From Berberis thunbergii (taxonomy: Eukaryota; Streptophyta; Magnoliopsida; Ranunculales; Berberidaceae): 64,000 bases of DNA. A program made the translations under genes and the position numbers. Each line of letters opens with the position of its first letter. Within the stretch, counting starts at the first letter, position 1. Location: the NCBI GenBank assembly GCA_003290165.1, contig QNQO01009167.1, positions 124,001 to 188,000 of the forward strand, in the 5' to 3' direction. Shown here piece by piece: positions 20,976-33,337 of this stretch. The notes under the pieces were generated by a model. The model did not search any database and was not told where the DNA came from. It worked only from the letters and a program-made list of their open reading frames with translations.

Positions 20976-22884
20976 ATGTTTGTGTTGTGTTAAGTCTAGT
21001 CACATGCCGCTTACCCGTTGGAATGGAACCTTTAATGTTCTTATTTTTCCTCCTCTCTACACTCCCTCCGGCTGAGTACCCAAATCCAAATCTGAAATTG
21101 CATCAACACATTCATCATCCTCAAAATTTGACTCGACTTCTCTATTAACTTCAATGATGCTTGCCAAGGACTTGAGGTGAGCTTCATTTTTTTTTGCCTT
21201 GCGACCTTTCTATTTTTTTCTGTCTTCCACTAAACTACTCTGTTCAATTTCTGATTTGTAACCGAAGGGGTTCACATTGTGAGTAATTTGACAATCGATT
21301 GGCTCCAAATTACCTCTCATGAGTACAATTTGTTTGAATCACTTCTAACACATTGCCACCGAAACTGATTCCCATACTCTGAACACCCTCTATCTTTCCC
21401 ATCTAACCTTGAACTGTTCCACATCGACGGATATCCACCTTATGAGCCAAGCTGACATCTGCATCTTTAATCTGTTCCCGGGTCTCAGCAGTAACCGATT
21501 TTTCAAAAACTACAGACGTTGTATCTCCAGGAAAGTGTATCGTGCGAGTCTGCTGCTAAGGGACATTATCTACTTCACAATCTATCTCATCAACATTTTG
21601 TCCATTCAATACAACAATCGCAACACCATACTAGTTGTATTCCCATCCTCCGTGTCTCTCTGATGCAACCTTCAAAGCCTCAACAATAGACTGGTCAAGC
21701 ACCAAGAGGTTGTAAGCCGCTTCTATTCCATCCTTCTTGAAATGCCTACAATCATTGCTAGTCTCCTCTTTTGCCGCCACCTGTTTTTACCTTCTTGACT
21801 GTATTGCCTCTTGTTTCGAAACACCATCAACTACCTACTATGTTCTAACTCCATCACTATGTACACTACACCTGCTAGTTCTGTTCTATCGGGAGTATCT
21901 TCAACATGTTCTGTGCCACTTTGCATCTTGCCAAACTTGCCTTCCACATCCCCCAACATGCTGAATTGATTTTCGCATCTCAAATTATCTTCTACAACCA
22001 ATGTATTCATATTCTTATCAGACTGAATATTGGTATTAGAATTTTCACTAGCTGAATCCCTTGACTGACAAGGGATAACCTCGCTTTTATCATTCTTGGC
22101 TCCACTAACACCAATGTCAGTTTTTTTTTTCTCCATCTCCCTCAACAAATGCCGATAAACTACACGAAATTGGCAATTTGTAACAATCTAAAAACAATAT
22201 CACTTTTGTGATGTAACAATCCACCAAACAATTTCAAGTCAAGACTAAATTCAAGCAAATTTTTAAAAAATAGTTTCACAAACAAAGTGATACAATAAAT
22301 TGGATCACCATGAATAGTATCACTTGCAGCACAATACTATTCATAGTGATCCAATTATTATATCACTTTATTTGTGAAATTATTTGGTGAACTGTTACAG
22401 CACAATAATGATATTTTTTTTTAGGATTGTTACAAATATGCCAATTTGATGTAGAGATACACCTATTTTATAGCTTCTACTTCTTTTCCTTTTGTACGTC
22501 TTTTAGGCACAAATTGTTTCTCCAGGCTGGCAGCTAGTTCTTTTATTTTCATAATGTCATGTCCAATCAACGAGTAAGAAAAACAATTTTCTGCCAAAGC
22601 CCCTTATTTCCTAATATATCAATCCAAACATTCTCCGGGAGAGCCGTGGAGAGGTTCATCTCGACATAGATCCTGGCTGTATTTGGTTTCATAAAACCAT
22701 TAGTATTATCATCAATGCGTAAGAACATCCCAAATGAATTCCCAATGAGTTTAAGGATCATCGAGTGAAAATATTTCAGAGGTAGTCCCGCTAATTCTAT
22801 CCAAAGTGAAGCACGAACGGGATTCTTCTCGAGGCTGAAACCCTGATGCCATCGAAAGTGGTCCAATGGAAGGAGAGAGAACAA
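20976..22884 (-). pseudogene. LINE ORF1 (DUF4283 gag-like protein), degraded
   Basis: The best preserved stretch, 22884-22567 (minus), reads DHFRWHQGFSLEKNPVRASL then WIELAGLPLKYF, LRIDDNT and PNTARIYVEMNL, the DUF4283 domain typical of plant LINE ORF1, which is followed in the family by a zinc knuckle. The knuckle region is lost. A MITE (22168-22447) has interrupted it, and the rest (about 22150-21000) is acidic linker with stops and frameshifts. ORF1 lies upstream of the endonuclease in the same orientation, so it belongs to the same LINE. Confidence 0.75.
22168..22447. mobile_element. Palindromic MITE, about 280 bp
   Basis: Termini AAATTGGCAATTTGTAACAATC and (inverted) AAATTGGCATATTTGTAACAATC-type sequence. 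Internal inverted arms TGGATCACCATGAATAGTATC / TACTATTCATAGTGATCCA make it almost fully foldback. Target duplication not resolved. Inserted in the LINE ORF1. Confidence 0.75.
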
Positions 22885-22900
22885 CTAATTATATCATGAT

Positions 22901-23332
22901 TGGTAACATTGTATAATCAAGTTATTTGACCAATTGGTTGTCTTTTGCTTTGGTAACATTAATAGTTGAGTTGTACTTACTCCAATAGTTAATTACAATA
23001 GTAAACATAATTGGGGTTAGCGCACATGGAATTAGTAATTATGCATTCTAAAGATAGCTGGAACTTAGCATTCAATCGATCCATGATTGAGAGAGTATTT
23101 TTAAATTAACAGTTTGGTCAACTTCATCATAAAAGCCAGTAATATGGGCCTGGTAGTTTACCGGCACTTGAATCAAACATATTAAGTATAATGCTATGCG
23201 CACCGCCCATTACGAGAAATTTCATCCATAGTGAGTCATTATTGGATCTAGAGACATCAGGGCAAGGGTAGTGGACTACGTAACATTAAATCATATTTAC
23301 ATCCTTCAGAATTACCCGAGTAAGACTCTAAA
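22901..23332. other. Unassigned sequence between the LINE and the Tat element
   Basis: AT-rich, no recognisable domain. It continues on the other side of the Tat element at 34852-35161, since the two pieces join at the target duplication agagg. Confidence 0.4.
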
Positions 23333-23337
23333 AGAGG

Positions 23338-23992
23338 TGTGGGAGCAGAAAATAACATTTAACCCAATTGAATAAAGAAACCCAAAGATTTGGGTCTTTC
23401 CTAAGAAACCCGAAGATCATCCACGAAAGCTACAAGTATATGAGGCCCGAGCCCAATACAAACTCAGTCTCAATAGAACACTATTTCCTCAACAGAGGAG
23501 AAGTGCTCGGCGTCAACAACCATGCTCAGCTGAGCATGTGGACTTGCAGAAGAGATACCTCAAAACGGGAATTTATAACCAATCATGGAAGTTACAACTG
23601 CCTGAAAGAAGTTGCAACCGCTTGCAAGTAGATAACCTACTAATCTACCATGTGTCTTAATCATCAGCCACGTGTCTTGCTCATCAACCACGTGTCTCAC
23701 TCATCAACCAACAGTTAATTCTTTCAGTCTCTATAAATAGTCAAATGCAAAACCTTCTGGAGGTAACACTTTCCTGACTTACAATTTTCTCTTCAAATAT
23801 AGAGATATTTCTTATTTTCCTAAATACATTGTTCTAACTTTGGCATCAAAGTCCCCGTGGCAGGCACCACACCGGTGTCAAGAACTAATTTCTACCTTGT
23901 GCAAATTACTCAACGTGATCAGCACGTGATTCTACCTTATGCAGATTGCTCCGCATGATCAACACGTGACTCGACGAAAATTTGCATCCACA
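23338..23992 (+). repeat. 5' LTR of the Tat element, 655 bp
   Basis: TGTGGGAGC...TTTGCATCCACA. TATA box TATAAATAG at 23732-23740. U3 contains the MYB-like and G-box repeats listed separately. Followed by AATTGGTGCTTTCAATGAG, the usual leader/PBS-region start of this lineage. Confidence 0.92.
23575..23720 (+). promoter_or_regulatory. Tandem cis-element arrays in the Tat LTR (MYB-like and CACGTG)
   Basis: Upstream of the TATA box: AAGTTACAACTGCC and AAGTTGCAACCGC (MYB core (C/T)AAC(T/G)G-type), then three ~20-bp units around CCACGTGTCTTGCTCATCA, two with the G-box core CACGTG. Both arrays recur in the 3' LTR and, more strongly, in the related LTR at 35162-35706. Binding is inferred from motif only. 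Confidence 0.6.
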
Positions 23993-24116
23993 AATTGGTG
24001 CTTTCAATGAGAGCTTGAATCAAGCTCATTGCATGCTCTCTTCCATTCACAAAAAAAAAACTTTCATTCATTCAGATTCCATTTCACTCACAAACACTTT
24101 TTTCACTTCTATACAA

Positions 24117-26298
24117 TGGTGGGAACTCGAAAACAAACTAGTAAACATAATGTTACAACGTATTCTGCTCGTATTAGGCTGTCGTCGTCATCACAAGTTC
24201 AACCGTTACCAGCCGGACAGACACTGATAGTGGATCTGCCACAAGCCAAATGGAGATGACACAACAAGAGAATCTTGCAGGCCAGATCGCCAATCTGACC
24301 AAAATATTGGAAGAAAAAACCCAGGTGGCAAAGCGATTAGTGAGCGAACAACCAAGGCAGATGACACATCATCGTCTACCAGTAGATCATGTGCATAGAA
24401 ATGGGAGTGGTCATCCATCAATAGGAAACAATCCCTCTAGAAGCATTCATTCGAGATTAAGGCCACAAGTAAGTGTGCACTCTAGGCTCAGACCTCAAAG
24501 GGGAGTCTTCTCAAGGTTGGGCTCCCAAGCAACCGTGTACTCAAGATTAGGACCACATATTACACCCAATATAAGTGGTCAGCGCAGAAGACAGAATCCC
24601 GATGGATGCAAACAACGCAGGAGATCGGACCATTAAACTGATTTGTCCCACGACCCACACTCAAAGGCTCGTCAAATCAAGAGGAACCTTCTGGTGAATC
24701 CCATTGTGACTCTACCTCACTCACATGTAGGTAATTCACAATCAAATTCGAAATGTGATGAGTCATCTACCGCAGATAATCAGAATCGAAATCACCCTAC
24801 GACCAAATCAGCAGGATGCACACAAGCCCTTGGGAGCAGATGATGTGGCACGAATGGTCAATGAGCAATTGATGAATTTACAGATTATGAGAAATCCAGA
24901 TGATACTCTACACAGAGAGGTGGCCTTGGTGAATACTTCGCCTTTTATAGATAACATCGAAGAGGCTCCTCCACCAGCAAGGTTTACCACACCAACTTTT
25001 ACCCCTTTTAAGGGATATTACGATCCTGAGAGGCACTTAAAGCATTTTCGAAGTGTCATGACTCTGCACAAAAATGATGATCCGCTTATGTGCAAAATAT
25101 TTGCTATGACTTTTCAGGGAGTAGCCCAAGATTGGTTTCACACTTTGACTCCCCAGTCGATCAACAACTTTGGAGATCTATCCTTTGTCTTCACATAAGA
25201 ACATTCATCTTACCGAACTGTCAAAAAGCATGCCGACCACCTCTTCAACATGAAGAAGAAGTCAAATGAATCGCTCAAAGACTTCATTAAAAGATTCAAG
25301 GCAGAAAAAGCAAGCATAATTGGGTGTGATGAACAAATAGCGTCCTCAGCTTTCAGGAAATGTCTGCCCGCAGATCACCGTTGTATGGCGAGCTGACCAT
25401 GAAACTAGGTAAAACTCTTGCAGAAGTCTTCACCATGGCAGAATATTATGCATTGTGGGACGATGAAAAAAATATTGCTAAGGTATCTGATGTGTTCAAG
25501 AAGGATAGCCAACCTACACAAAAGAATACAGGTCAAAAGGAGAGTAAGAAGAACAGGGGTGACAAACGTAGAGCACGCTCTCCAACAAAAGACTCATTTG
25601 CCAGTAGAGCATACACAGAGTTATCAGTTTCAATCAATCAAATTCTCCACTAGATAAAGAACCAAACCTAGCTAAAGAAATTGCCACCCATGAAGGGAGA
25701 TCAGGCAAAAAGAAATCCGAATATATATTGTGCATTCCATAGAGCCACTGGTCACTTGACAAAGGAATGTCGAGCATGGAAAGACAACCTTGAGGAGTTA
25801 GTCAAAGCAGGACATTGCACAGAGTATGTAGCCAAAAAAGTCATTTAACAAATTGAAGAGAGAGATGCAGGCAAGGAACCTCCAAAGAAAGTCATAAGAA
25901 TCAATGGAATTTTTGTTGAATCCGAACTTTTTGGCTTCACAAATAATGAAAGGAAGCGAAAAATCAAACAAGCAACTTCGGTTGCTCAAGTACTAATCGC
26001 CTCAGTCGATGGCCCCACAACTAGTTCCTCAATCGAAAATCAGATGATCGGCTACACTAAAAGTGACTTGCAGGGCTTTGATCTACCACATGAAGACACA
26101 CTCGTAATCAAAATCCAAATTGCTCATGCAATGATTGATAGAATGCATGTAGATGAGGGAAGTGCAGCCAATATACTTCAACTTTCGGCTGTCAAACAGA
26201 TGAATTTAGAATCACTTATCACCGAAAAGACAAAAGTCTTGACTGCCTTTAATGGGGCTACATTAGTAACAATTGGCACTATGATTCTAGACGTCTAA
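24117..26298 (+). pseudogene. Tat gag and protease, frameshifted
   Basis: The start MVGTRKQTSKHNVTT at 24117 parallels the MVTTRSHNN start of the Tat gag at 52043. A basic, repetitive HSRLRPQ/FSRLGSQ region follows (24430-24560). The gag domain is in another frame at about 24840-25380: FTPFKGYYDPERHLKHFRSV, QGVAQDWFHTLTPQSINNF, KKKSNESLKDFIKRFKAEK (retrotrans_gag family). A knuckle-like CAFHRATGHLTKECRAW lies near 25735. The protease segment 26044-26298 contains HVDEGSAANILQLSAVKQM, where the expected D-T/S-G is D-E-G. Stops at 25196-25198 and elsewhere plus frameshifts break the protein. Confidence 0.82.
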
Positions 26299-26639
26299 TC
26301 ACCACCAGTCATCTGCTTGCAGACCTTTATGATAATAGATAAGCCATCTCCATGGATAACTAAAATTGATGTTGTCACGTCTTATCTACACCAAAAAATC
26401 AGATATCCAATCCTAGAAGGTGGAGTTGGAGAAATAAAGAGTGATCAAGCCATTGCAAGGAGGTGTGCAGCCCAAGTCTTGAAGGAAACAAAACAGAAGG
26501 AATTTATTTCTGTCACTTTAGCCGAAGCGAAAGGGAAGAAGCCTTCTACCCCTCGATAGCAATTACCGCGCCAAGATCAAGAAGGAGAAGTTTAATTCGA
26601 ATCCTCAGTCGAGGAGGGATGGAGACCAGAAAGAAAAAA

Positions 26640-29573
26640 CAGAACTTGTAATTCTTGATCCTAATCTGCCTGAAAAAAGGTGAAAATTGGCTATCTTCTC
26701 AGCGCAGATGAGAAATAAGAACTTATTAGTTTCCTCCAAAGCAAAAAAGATGTGTTCGCTTGGTCAGCCTTAGACATGCCCGGAATTGATCCAACCATGA
26801 TCTGTCATAAACTGCATGTAAACCCGACTTGTAGGCCTGCTATGCAAAAGAAACAGAACTTTGCCCTAGAAAGAGTATCAATTATTGAGGTCGATATTGA
26901 CAAGCTCTTGGCAGCCGGTTTCATCGAGGAGGTATCCTACACCGACTGTTTGGCAAATGCGGTATTAGTCAAGAAAAAAGCAAAATGGAAAATAGAGAGT
27001 CTGTGTAGATTACATTGACCTCAACAAAGCATGTCCCAAAGACAACTATCTTCTGCCTCTCATTGATCAGTTACTAGACTCTACATATGGTAACTAGTTG
27101 CTCAGCTTTCTGGATGCCTATTCAGGTTCTAATCAGTATATGATGTACGAACCTGATAAAGCCAAAACTTCATTCATCATCGAAAGGAGGACTTACTACT
27201 ACAAGGTAATGCCTTTTGGTTTAAAAAATGCCGGAGCAACCTATCAAAGGTTAATGAACATAATCTTCAAGCATTTAATTGGAATAACCATGGAGGTTTA
27301 CGTAGACGATATGCTAATTAAAGGTCCTCAACGGGCAGATCACATCAGAAATCTTGAAGAAATGTTTGGAATTCTTAGGAAATATCAAATGAAGTTAAAT
27401 CCAAAAAAAATGCACTTTTGGAGTTTCATCAGGAAGATTTTTGGGGTACCTAGTCACTCAGAGGGGAATTGAAGCTCATCCAAATCAAATCAAGGCCATC
27501 ATTGACATGAAGTCACCATCAACTCCAAAAGAAATCCAAAGTCTCATAGCAAAGAAGTTGAGACCTTACTTTCAAGCCCATCGAGTGATTATCATGACGA
27601 AATATCCTTTACGGTCAATCCTCCATAGCCCGGATGCATCTCAAAGAATCATGAAATTGGCCATTGAGTTAAGCCAATACAATTTGATCTACCAGCCAAG
27701 GACATCCATAAAGGCTCGAGCCTTAGCAGATTTCATAGTAGAATTCACACCTTCCTCAGCCGTTGAGACAAAGTTAGCCAGTAGAGCAATGTCGCACCCC
27801 TCAACAGCAGAAGATTCCTCAATTCATAATGGAACAGGGGCAGATCAGCACAAAGATATGTGGCACTTATATGTAGATGGGTTGTCAAATCACAAGGGTG
27901 CCGGAGCAGGACTTGTTTTATTCACACCCGACAGAACCATGGTAGAACAAGCCATTACACTTGGTTTCAAAGCTTCCAATAATGAAGCAGAGTACGAGGC
28001 CTTGCTTGCTGGAGTATGCCTAGCAAAGGAGTTGTTCGTTAAAAGGCTAGTCATCTATTTGGATTCTCAGCTTATAACCAGTCAGACATCTGGTGAATAC
28101 ATTGCAAAACACCCAAGGATGATTCTCTACCTAGACAAAGTCCAAGAACTTTTGAAGGTTTTTCCAATATTCACAATTAAGCAAGTCCCCAGAGCAAGAA
28201 ACTCTCATGCAGATGCATTAGCGAACTTGGGGTCAACCTTAGATGATCAATTTAAGAGTTCCATCCCAGTAGAGCACTTGGTGACACCAAGTATTGAAGA
28301 AGAAGCCGAGATGATGATAATCAATGCTAGTCCTACTTGGCAAGATCCTATTATCGATTTTGTACTAAATGGTAATCTGCCAACAGACAAGGTTCAAGCC
28401 AAGAAACTTCAACAAAATGCTGCAAGATATTATGTAAATAAAGAAAAGCTCTACCGCAGATCATATTTGGGGCCAGACCTCACCTGTATTAGTTCTCCAG
28501 CAGTACTTGAAGTTATGAGTAGCATTCATAAAAGATCTTGTGAAAATCATTCTGGGGGCAAATCACTAGCACAAAAAGCTTTGAGTGCTAGCTACTATTG
28601 GCCAACCATGCATCAAGATGCGAGAAAACTTCGTACAAAGATGTGACAAATGCCAATGGTTCAAACCAATTCCTACTCAGCCCGCAGAAGAATTGAATCC
28701 ACAGATCAGTCCATGGCATTTCATGCAATGGGCAATTGACATTGTAGGGCCAATGCCAATGGCTCCAGCACAAAACAATATGATGATTGTGGCAACCGAC
28801 TATTTCACAAAATGGATTGAAGCTGATGCCCTCGCCTTTACCAAGGAAGCAGATGTAAAGAAATTTATTTGGCAAAACATAATCTGCCGATTTGGTATTC
28901 CGCATTCCATTGTGACCAACAATGGTCTTCAATTTGTGGGAACAGAAAAACACTCTTCTTGGAGAAGCACGACATAAAGTGACAAAATTCAACTCCTAGG
29001 TATCCACAAAAAAATGGTCAAGCTAAAACATCCAACAAAACTATTCTTGATTGCATCAAAAAAATATTAGATAAAGCTAAAGGAAAATGGGTTGAGGAGT
29101 TACCTGGAGTATTATGGGCTTACCGCACAACCAAAAAGAGACCTACTGGAGAAACACCATTTTCCTTGGCCTTCAAAACCAAAGTTATCATCCCACCCAA
29201 CATAGTAGTCCCTTCTTTGTGAACAGAAGTATCTAGCTTAGCAGCAAATATCAATGAAATGGTGACTAACTTGGATCTAGTAGAAGAGAATCAAGAGAAA
29301 ATTATCACAAGAGTTGTCGCTTATCATCAGCAACTTATGTCTTATTAGAATAAGCGAGTCAAGATCAGACAATTCCAACCTAGGGATTTAGTTTTGAGAA
29401 AGTCCTTCGTCACCAGGAAGGTAGAAGGGTCAAAAAAGTTAGATCCTAATTGGGAAGGACCGTATGTAGTGAATAGAGTTGGCTGTCAGGGAAGCTATAC
29501 ACTGGACACGCTTGAAGGCAAAGAAATCCCTAGACAATGGAATGCCAACAACCTCATAAAGTACTATGTGTAA
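26640..29573 (+). pseudogene. Tat pol: RT, dual RNase H, integrase, inactivated
   Basis: [39 protein letters not shown] and YVDDMLIKG (near 27300). After the RT palm, [18 protein letters not shown] and MKSPSTPKEIQSL jump directly to KKLRPYFQAHRVIIMTKYPL, so the thumb and most of the first RNase H (about 150 residues) are deleted in frame. The second, plant-type RNase H (about 27861-28230) keeps LYVDG, NNEAEYEAL, YLDSQL and HADALANLGS, its four acidic residues. Integrase has CDKCQWFK and ATDYFTKWIEA, but the second Asp motif reads VTNNGLQF (D to N) and the Glu motif NGQAKTSNK (E to K). Stops at 27016-27018, about 28977 and later. The last codons before 29573 (LIKYYV) match the family C-terminus. 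Confidence 0.88.
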
Positions 29574-30380
29574 CTCATCTTCAGCAGAGGACCCTATAAG
29601 CAGATCATTCTGTCGTCGGCAGACTACCTATCAAGTAAATTATAGTATTTTAGCTTTTTAGAAATAAAATGCAATGTACATACTAAAAAGACTTAATTGT
29701 ATTTACTCTTTCCAGTAGAGGAACATACCTATTGGAAATATGTAAACACTGCACTTTTCTTTCTTCAGTTGATGAATGTAAAAGTCCTATAAAAGGGTGT
29801 ACTTGTATTTTGTTTTAATAAAAAAACATATCTCTCTTCAGCAGATGAGAATATGTACGATACAACCCAAGATTGAGTTCTCACTCACAAATCTGATCAA
29901 ATTCCCCATTTGGTAGATCACAACTCACGTTTCAAGTTCTTATACAACAATGTATGAAACAACTATTCTTTCAGATAAGCAGAAGGTAGGACAACTCTCC
30001 TTATTAGCAAAAAAATATAATACCTCTCCTCAACATGTGAAAGGTAAACCCTACTCAGCAGGTGCATGAGATCAATCTCTCCTCAGTAGGTGAAGGGTAC
30101 AATACCATTCCTTGGCTAATGAAAGGATGCATCCTCTCCTCAACCGAAGGGCACATCCTCTTCTCAACAAGTGAAAAGTACATCCATGCATATATGATAA
30201 AAAATTTATGAAAATATTTTCCAAGTTTATTATTCATGCATTGTTTTTTGGTAAGGGAGACGACAGTTGAACATACTAAAAACAAGGAAAGTTTAGATTC
30301 ATAATAACCAAAGTCGGTCAGCAGACCACAATTCAAATACATGAAAAAACAAAAACAAAACTGATAAACAAAAGCATTTT
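29574..30380 (+). repeat. Spacer with degenerate tandem repeats between pol and the antisense ORF
   Basis: About 29990-30200 holds five to six imperfect ~35-40-bp units of the type CTCTCCTCAACAxGTGAAAGG-TACA. Related single units (CTCTTCAGCAGATGAGAATATG) occur from 29830. No coding signal. Confidence 0.6.
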
Positions 30381-30385
30381 AAGGA

Positions 30386-32947
30386 CTACATGTTCTTAGA
30401 AAGAACTGAAAGGCCAAGGTCATTAGCAACAACGATATCTCCTTGCTCACCATGAGTAGAAGAACCAACAACCTCGGCAAGAGAAGCATGAGTAGTCTGC
30501 TCGGGGGGAGTAGATGGAAGTTTTATAACCTGCAGGTGAAAATCAACATCTTCATCAGTTATTGCAAAAAAATGTGCACATCCTCCTTTACCCTCAACAT
30601 AAGCGAGCTTATAGTAGTCTTTTTCAGCCTTTGCACGCTTCTCAACTGCCTGAATTGCCTCCAACTTGAATTTGTTGCACTCATTTTCAAGTAATTCATG
30701 GGTTCTTTTTAAGGTCTCCAACTCTTCCATCTCTAGTTTCATAGTTTCATATTTCAGGGCAAGAACATTAAACTTGAGATTCAGAGAGACCAGCTGAAAG
30801 TTTTTATTAGACAGAGAAGTTTGCAGATCAACGCACTTATTTTCCAAATTGGAGGATCTTGATACTCTTTTCTTGGTGTAACTGCTGCTCAGCTTCAAGC
30901 ACCCTCTCAATACCTCCAAGGTCAGCCTTCAACTTCTCATTGTTTTCCTCCAACTTTTTCAGTTGATCAGCAGTAGGGGTAGTGACAATAGCAGATTCGA
31001 ACATATAAGACAAATGTCTCATAGACTCTTTAGCCATAATGATACCTCTCAAAATAGAGAAGAATGCCTCTTCACGTAGCTCGACGGATGAACTCATTTG
31101 AAACTTACTGAAGTCGACTGATCTGCGTAGACGTTCAACCAAGTTAGTGCACCCAGATTTGTCAGCTAGAAGATATTTTTTAGTAGATCGGCAAAGGGAA
31201 CAGTATCCACCGAATTGGATTCACCGTCTCTATCAATCAACATCGGTTCAGAAGGTGAAGGCATGATCCACATATCAGCAAAAACAGATCAACAGGCAGA
31301 TCAATGAGCAAAAAAAAATCATCAATACCTTAAAAGTGGGGGCCTCAATTGGAGTGTTCACACTAGCTTTCAATAGAGAAGGAGACAAGACAAAGTTTTC
31401 CTGTATAGGAAAGGGTCCTGGAACAATATTTACCTTAGAAGGAACATCCGTTGCAGGCATTTCAGAACCAATACTTTTCAATTTTATATCAGGAGTGTCA
31501 ACTTTGTTCTGCTTCAATAGATCAGACTTTCTAGAGATCAGCATGAGCCTAGCTTCAAGAGGAGTACGAGTTAAACTTGCAACACAATCTTCAGTTACTT
31601 GAGATTTTGAGGCACCAAAGGAAGAAATAACTTTCATGGCCAATGGAGGAGGAAGAACATCTCTTCGATTAGCAGATCTCTCAGATGTGGCAGAACAATG
31701 TTGGGTAGAGTCAAGTTTTTGGGGAAGAGAAGAAGTAACTTTATGGCTAGCAGATTTCTTGGTCGAGGCAGAACAGTGTTGGACAGTCTTAGTATTCGGA
31801 ATAGAAGGACGACCAGACGGAGGAGATGTTACATTCTTCAAACTGTTCTTTTTGGAAAGAGATTTTTCAGAAGAAACTCCAACTATCGCGGATATTCCCT
31901 TTGCAACCAAGGGAGATAGCCTAGAAGTTTTATTCTTGTTAAGAGATTTAATAGATATTTCGTCCCCATTAGAGGAGTTGACCTCAACCCTAGCAGATTC
32001 CTGGGGACTCTTCTTTCTCTTTGAAGAACCCTCAGAAGGAGCCTCACTAGTAGAGATGGAAAAGCCAATAAGGTCAGCAGCATTCTTCTTCCAATTCTCT
32101 ATGTCTTCAGCTGGAGGAAGACCTTTCTCTTCATTTCTCATTGGGCTCTACAACCACCTCCATTCACGATATTCGGATGGTATGCCATGCGCCCTTCGAA
32201 TCTTGTCCATGTCAGGCTTTACAGAGATTTTCTTTACTATCTCCTCACCTGCTAACAAATGTGACAAAGTAAGTAATCTGCGCAGAATACAACAATGCAT
32301 GTATATGCAATTATAGATTAATGGGGTTGAAAATGCATACATGGGCAGAAGAGGATAGGCACGAGAAGGCCATCTGCCATATCACCTTCCCAGGCACCGC
32401 TGATCTCCAAAGTGTCCTTCTTCTAGTCATGGTCGTCAGCGCTGAGCTCATCAAAGAGTTTGATATTTTTTACTCTAAGTTGAACAAAATCACCATGCCT
32501 TCTCACCTCAAAGCAAAAGAAAAATTCTTCCTTAGTCAACTCAAGACCAAAAAAAATACTGAGATTGGAGAAGCACATAATTGCTTTGTATACATTTGGG
32601 CAACATTGAGCAAGGGCACATCCCATTTCACAGAGCACTTCTTTAAAGAATTTTGGCATGGGAAACTTGAAGCGGAAAGAGATAATGAATGGATGAAATT
32701 TGGTGGTTCTATTATCAGGAGAAATGCAAGTTTCTTTACCACTCCTCGGGTCAACTAGTCTTACATGCACTCCTTTGAGAAAGGCAAAGCGATTAACTTC
32801 AAACCATTTCAAAAAGGAATCATTTTTCTCCAAATTAGGCAAGTTAAGAACGAATCTTCCAAAATGAGAAATGGAGCCTCCTTGGCGATATAAAGGTTCC
32901 TCATCATAAGAGACAAAGTTATTACCAAATTTCTTCTTAGAGCCCAT
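30386..32947 (-). pseudogene. Antisense ORF of the Tat element (putative gypsy-type transposon family)
   Basis: Starts at the ATG at 32947 (minus): MGSKKKFGNNFVSYDEEPLY. The first part (32947-32423) contains FKFPMPKFFKEVLCEMGCAL, NVYKAIMCFSNLSIFFGLEL and FFFCFEVRRHGDFVQLRVK, the conserved core of the PF04195-like family. A short piece (about 32270-32148) gives ISVKPDMDKIRRAHGIPSEY. Then comes a Ser/Lys-rich region (32141-31275), probably nuclear-type linker. Last are coiled-coil segments 31142-30837 and 30919-30386 (KLEMEELETLKRTHELLENE). Frameshifts, or introns not recognised, separate the pieces. It lies between pol and the 3' LTR and reads against them. The role of these antisense proteins is not known. 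Confidence 0.75.
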
Positions 32948-33143
32948 GGTATCAAAATACGGAATAAAATCAGAGAAAAAAGGCCACCTGCAAATGAGCA
33001 AAGAAACACAATTACAAGGGTAAAGCAAAATGTAGTTGGAGTTATAAAAAAAAATGTGGCGGTGGTACATAGCAAAAATGGTGGCTGCATATAACACACA
33101 AAGCCTTTTCTTTCCCAATTGAAGTTCACCAACAGGAAGCAAA

Positions 33144-33328
33144 CAGAAATTCTAAATGGCCTGGGAAATCCAGCAAGGTTGACTGCCTGGGAGGGCGCAT
33201 TTACACTATTGCCCCTCCCTCTTTAACAACTTTTTAAAAAAGTATTTAAAAAGGAGGGGGCAAAAGTGTAATGTCACCCCCTCCCAGGCAGCAGCCTCGC
33301 TGGTTTCCCAGGCCAGCTAGAAAAGCTC
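33144..33328. mobile_element. Mutator-like MITE, copy 4 (185 bp)
   Basis: Perfect 9-bp duplication ggaagcaaa (33135-33143, 33329-33337). Termini CAGAAATTCTAAATGGCCTGG and GAGCTTTTCTAGCTGGCCTGG, then GAAA(T)CCAGC(A/G)AGG on both arms. It lies between the antisense ORF start and the 3' LTR of the Tat element. Same family as 5043-5233. Confidence 0.92.
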
Positions 33329-33337
33329 GGAAGCAAA

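Larger units (their letters stand above)
13985..22900 (-). mobile_element. L1-like LINE, minus strand, 3'-truncated and split by a copia element
   Basis: Minus-strand order is ORF1 (22884 to about 21000), endonuclease (about 20975-20321), then after the copia insertion the end of the endonuclease and the very start of the RT (14800-13985). The piece joining both sides of the copia reads through in one sense. The RT body and tail are absent: sequence similarity stops just after an RT entry motif like SIPKNNAPGL near 14040. It is a dead copy with many stops. Confidence 0.78.

Noticed and set aside
23640..23715. CRISPR-like short direct repeats
   Set aside because: Eukaryotic LTR context; the units are contiguous tandem repeats without unique spacers.
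28588..28992. Minus-strand frame of 134 codons
   Set aside because: Complement of the Tat integrase.
31336..32316. Plus-strand frames of 88 and 226 codons inside the Tat element
   Set aside because: They are complements of the antisense ORF (minus strand), which carries the recognisable motifs.
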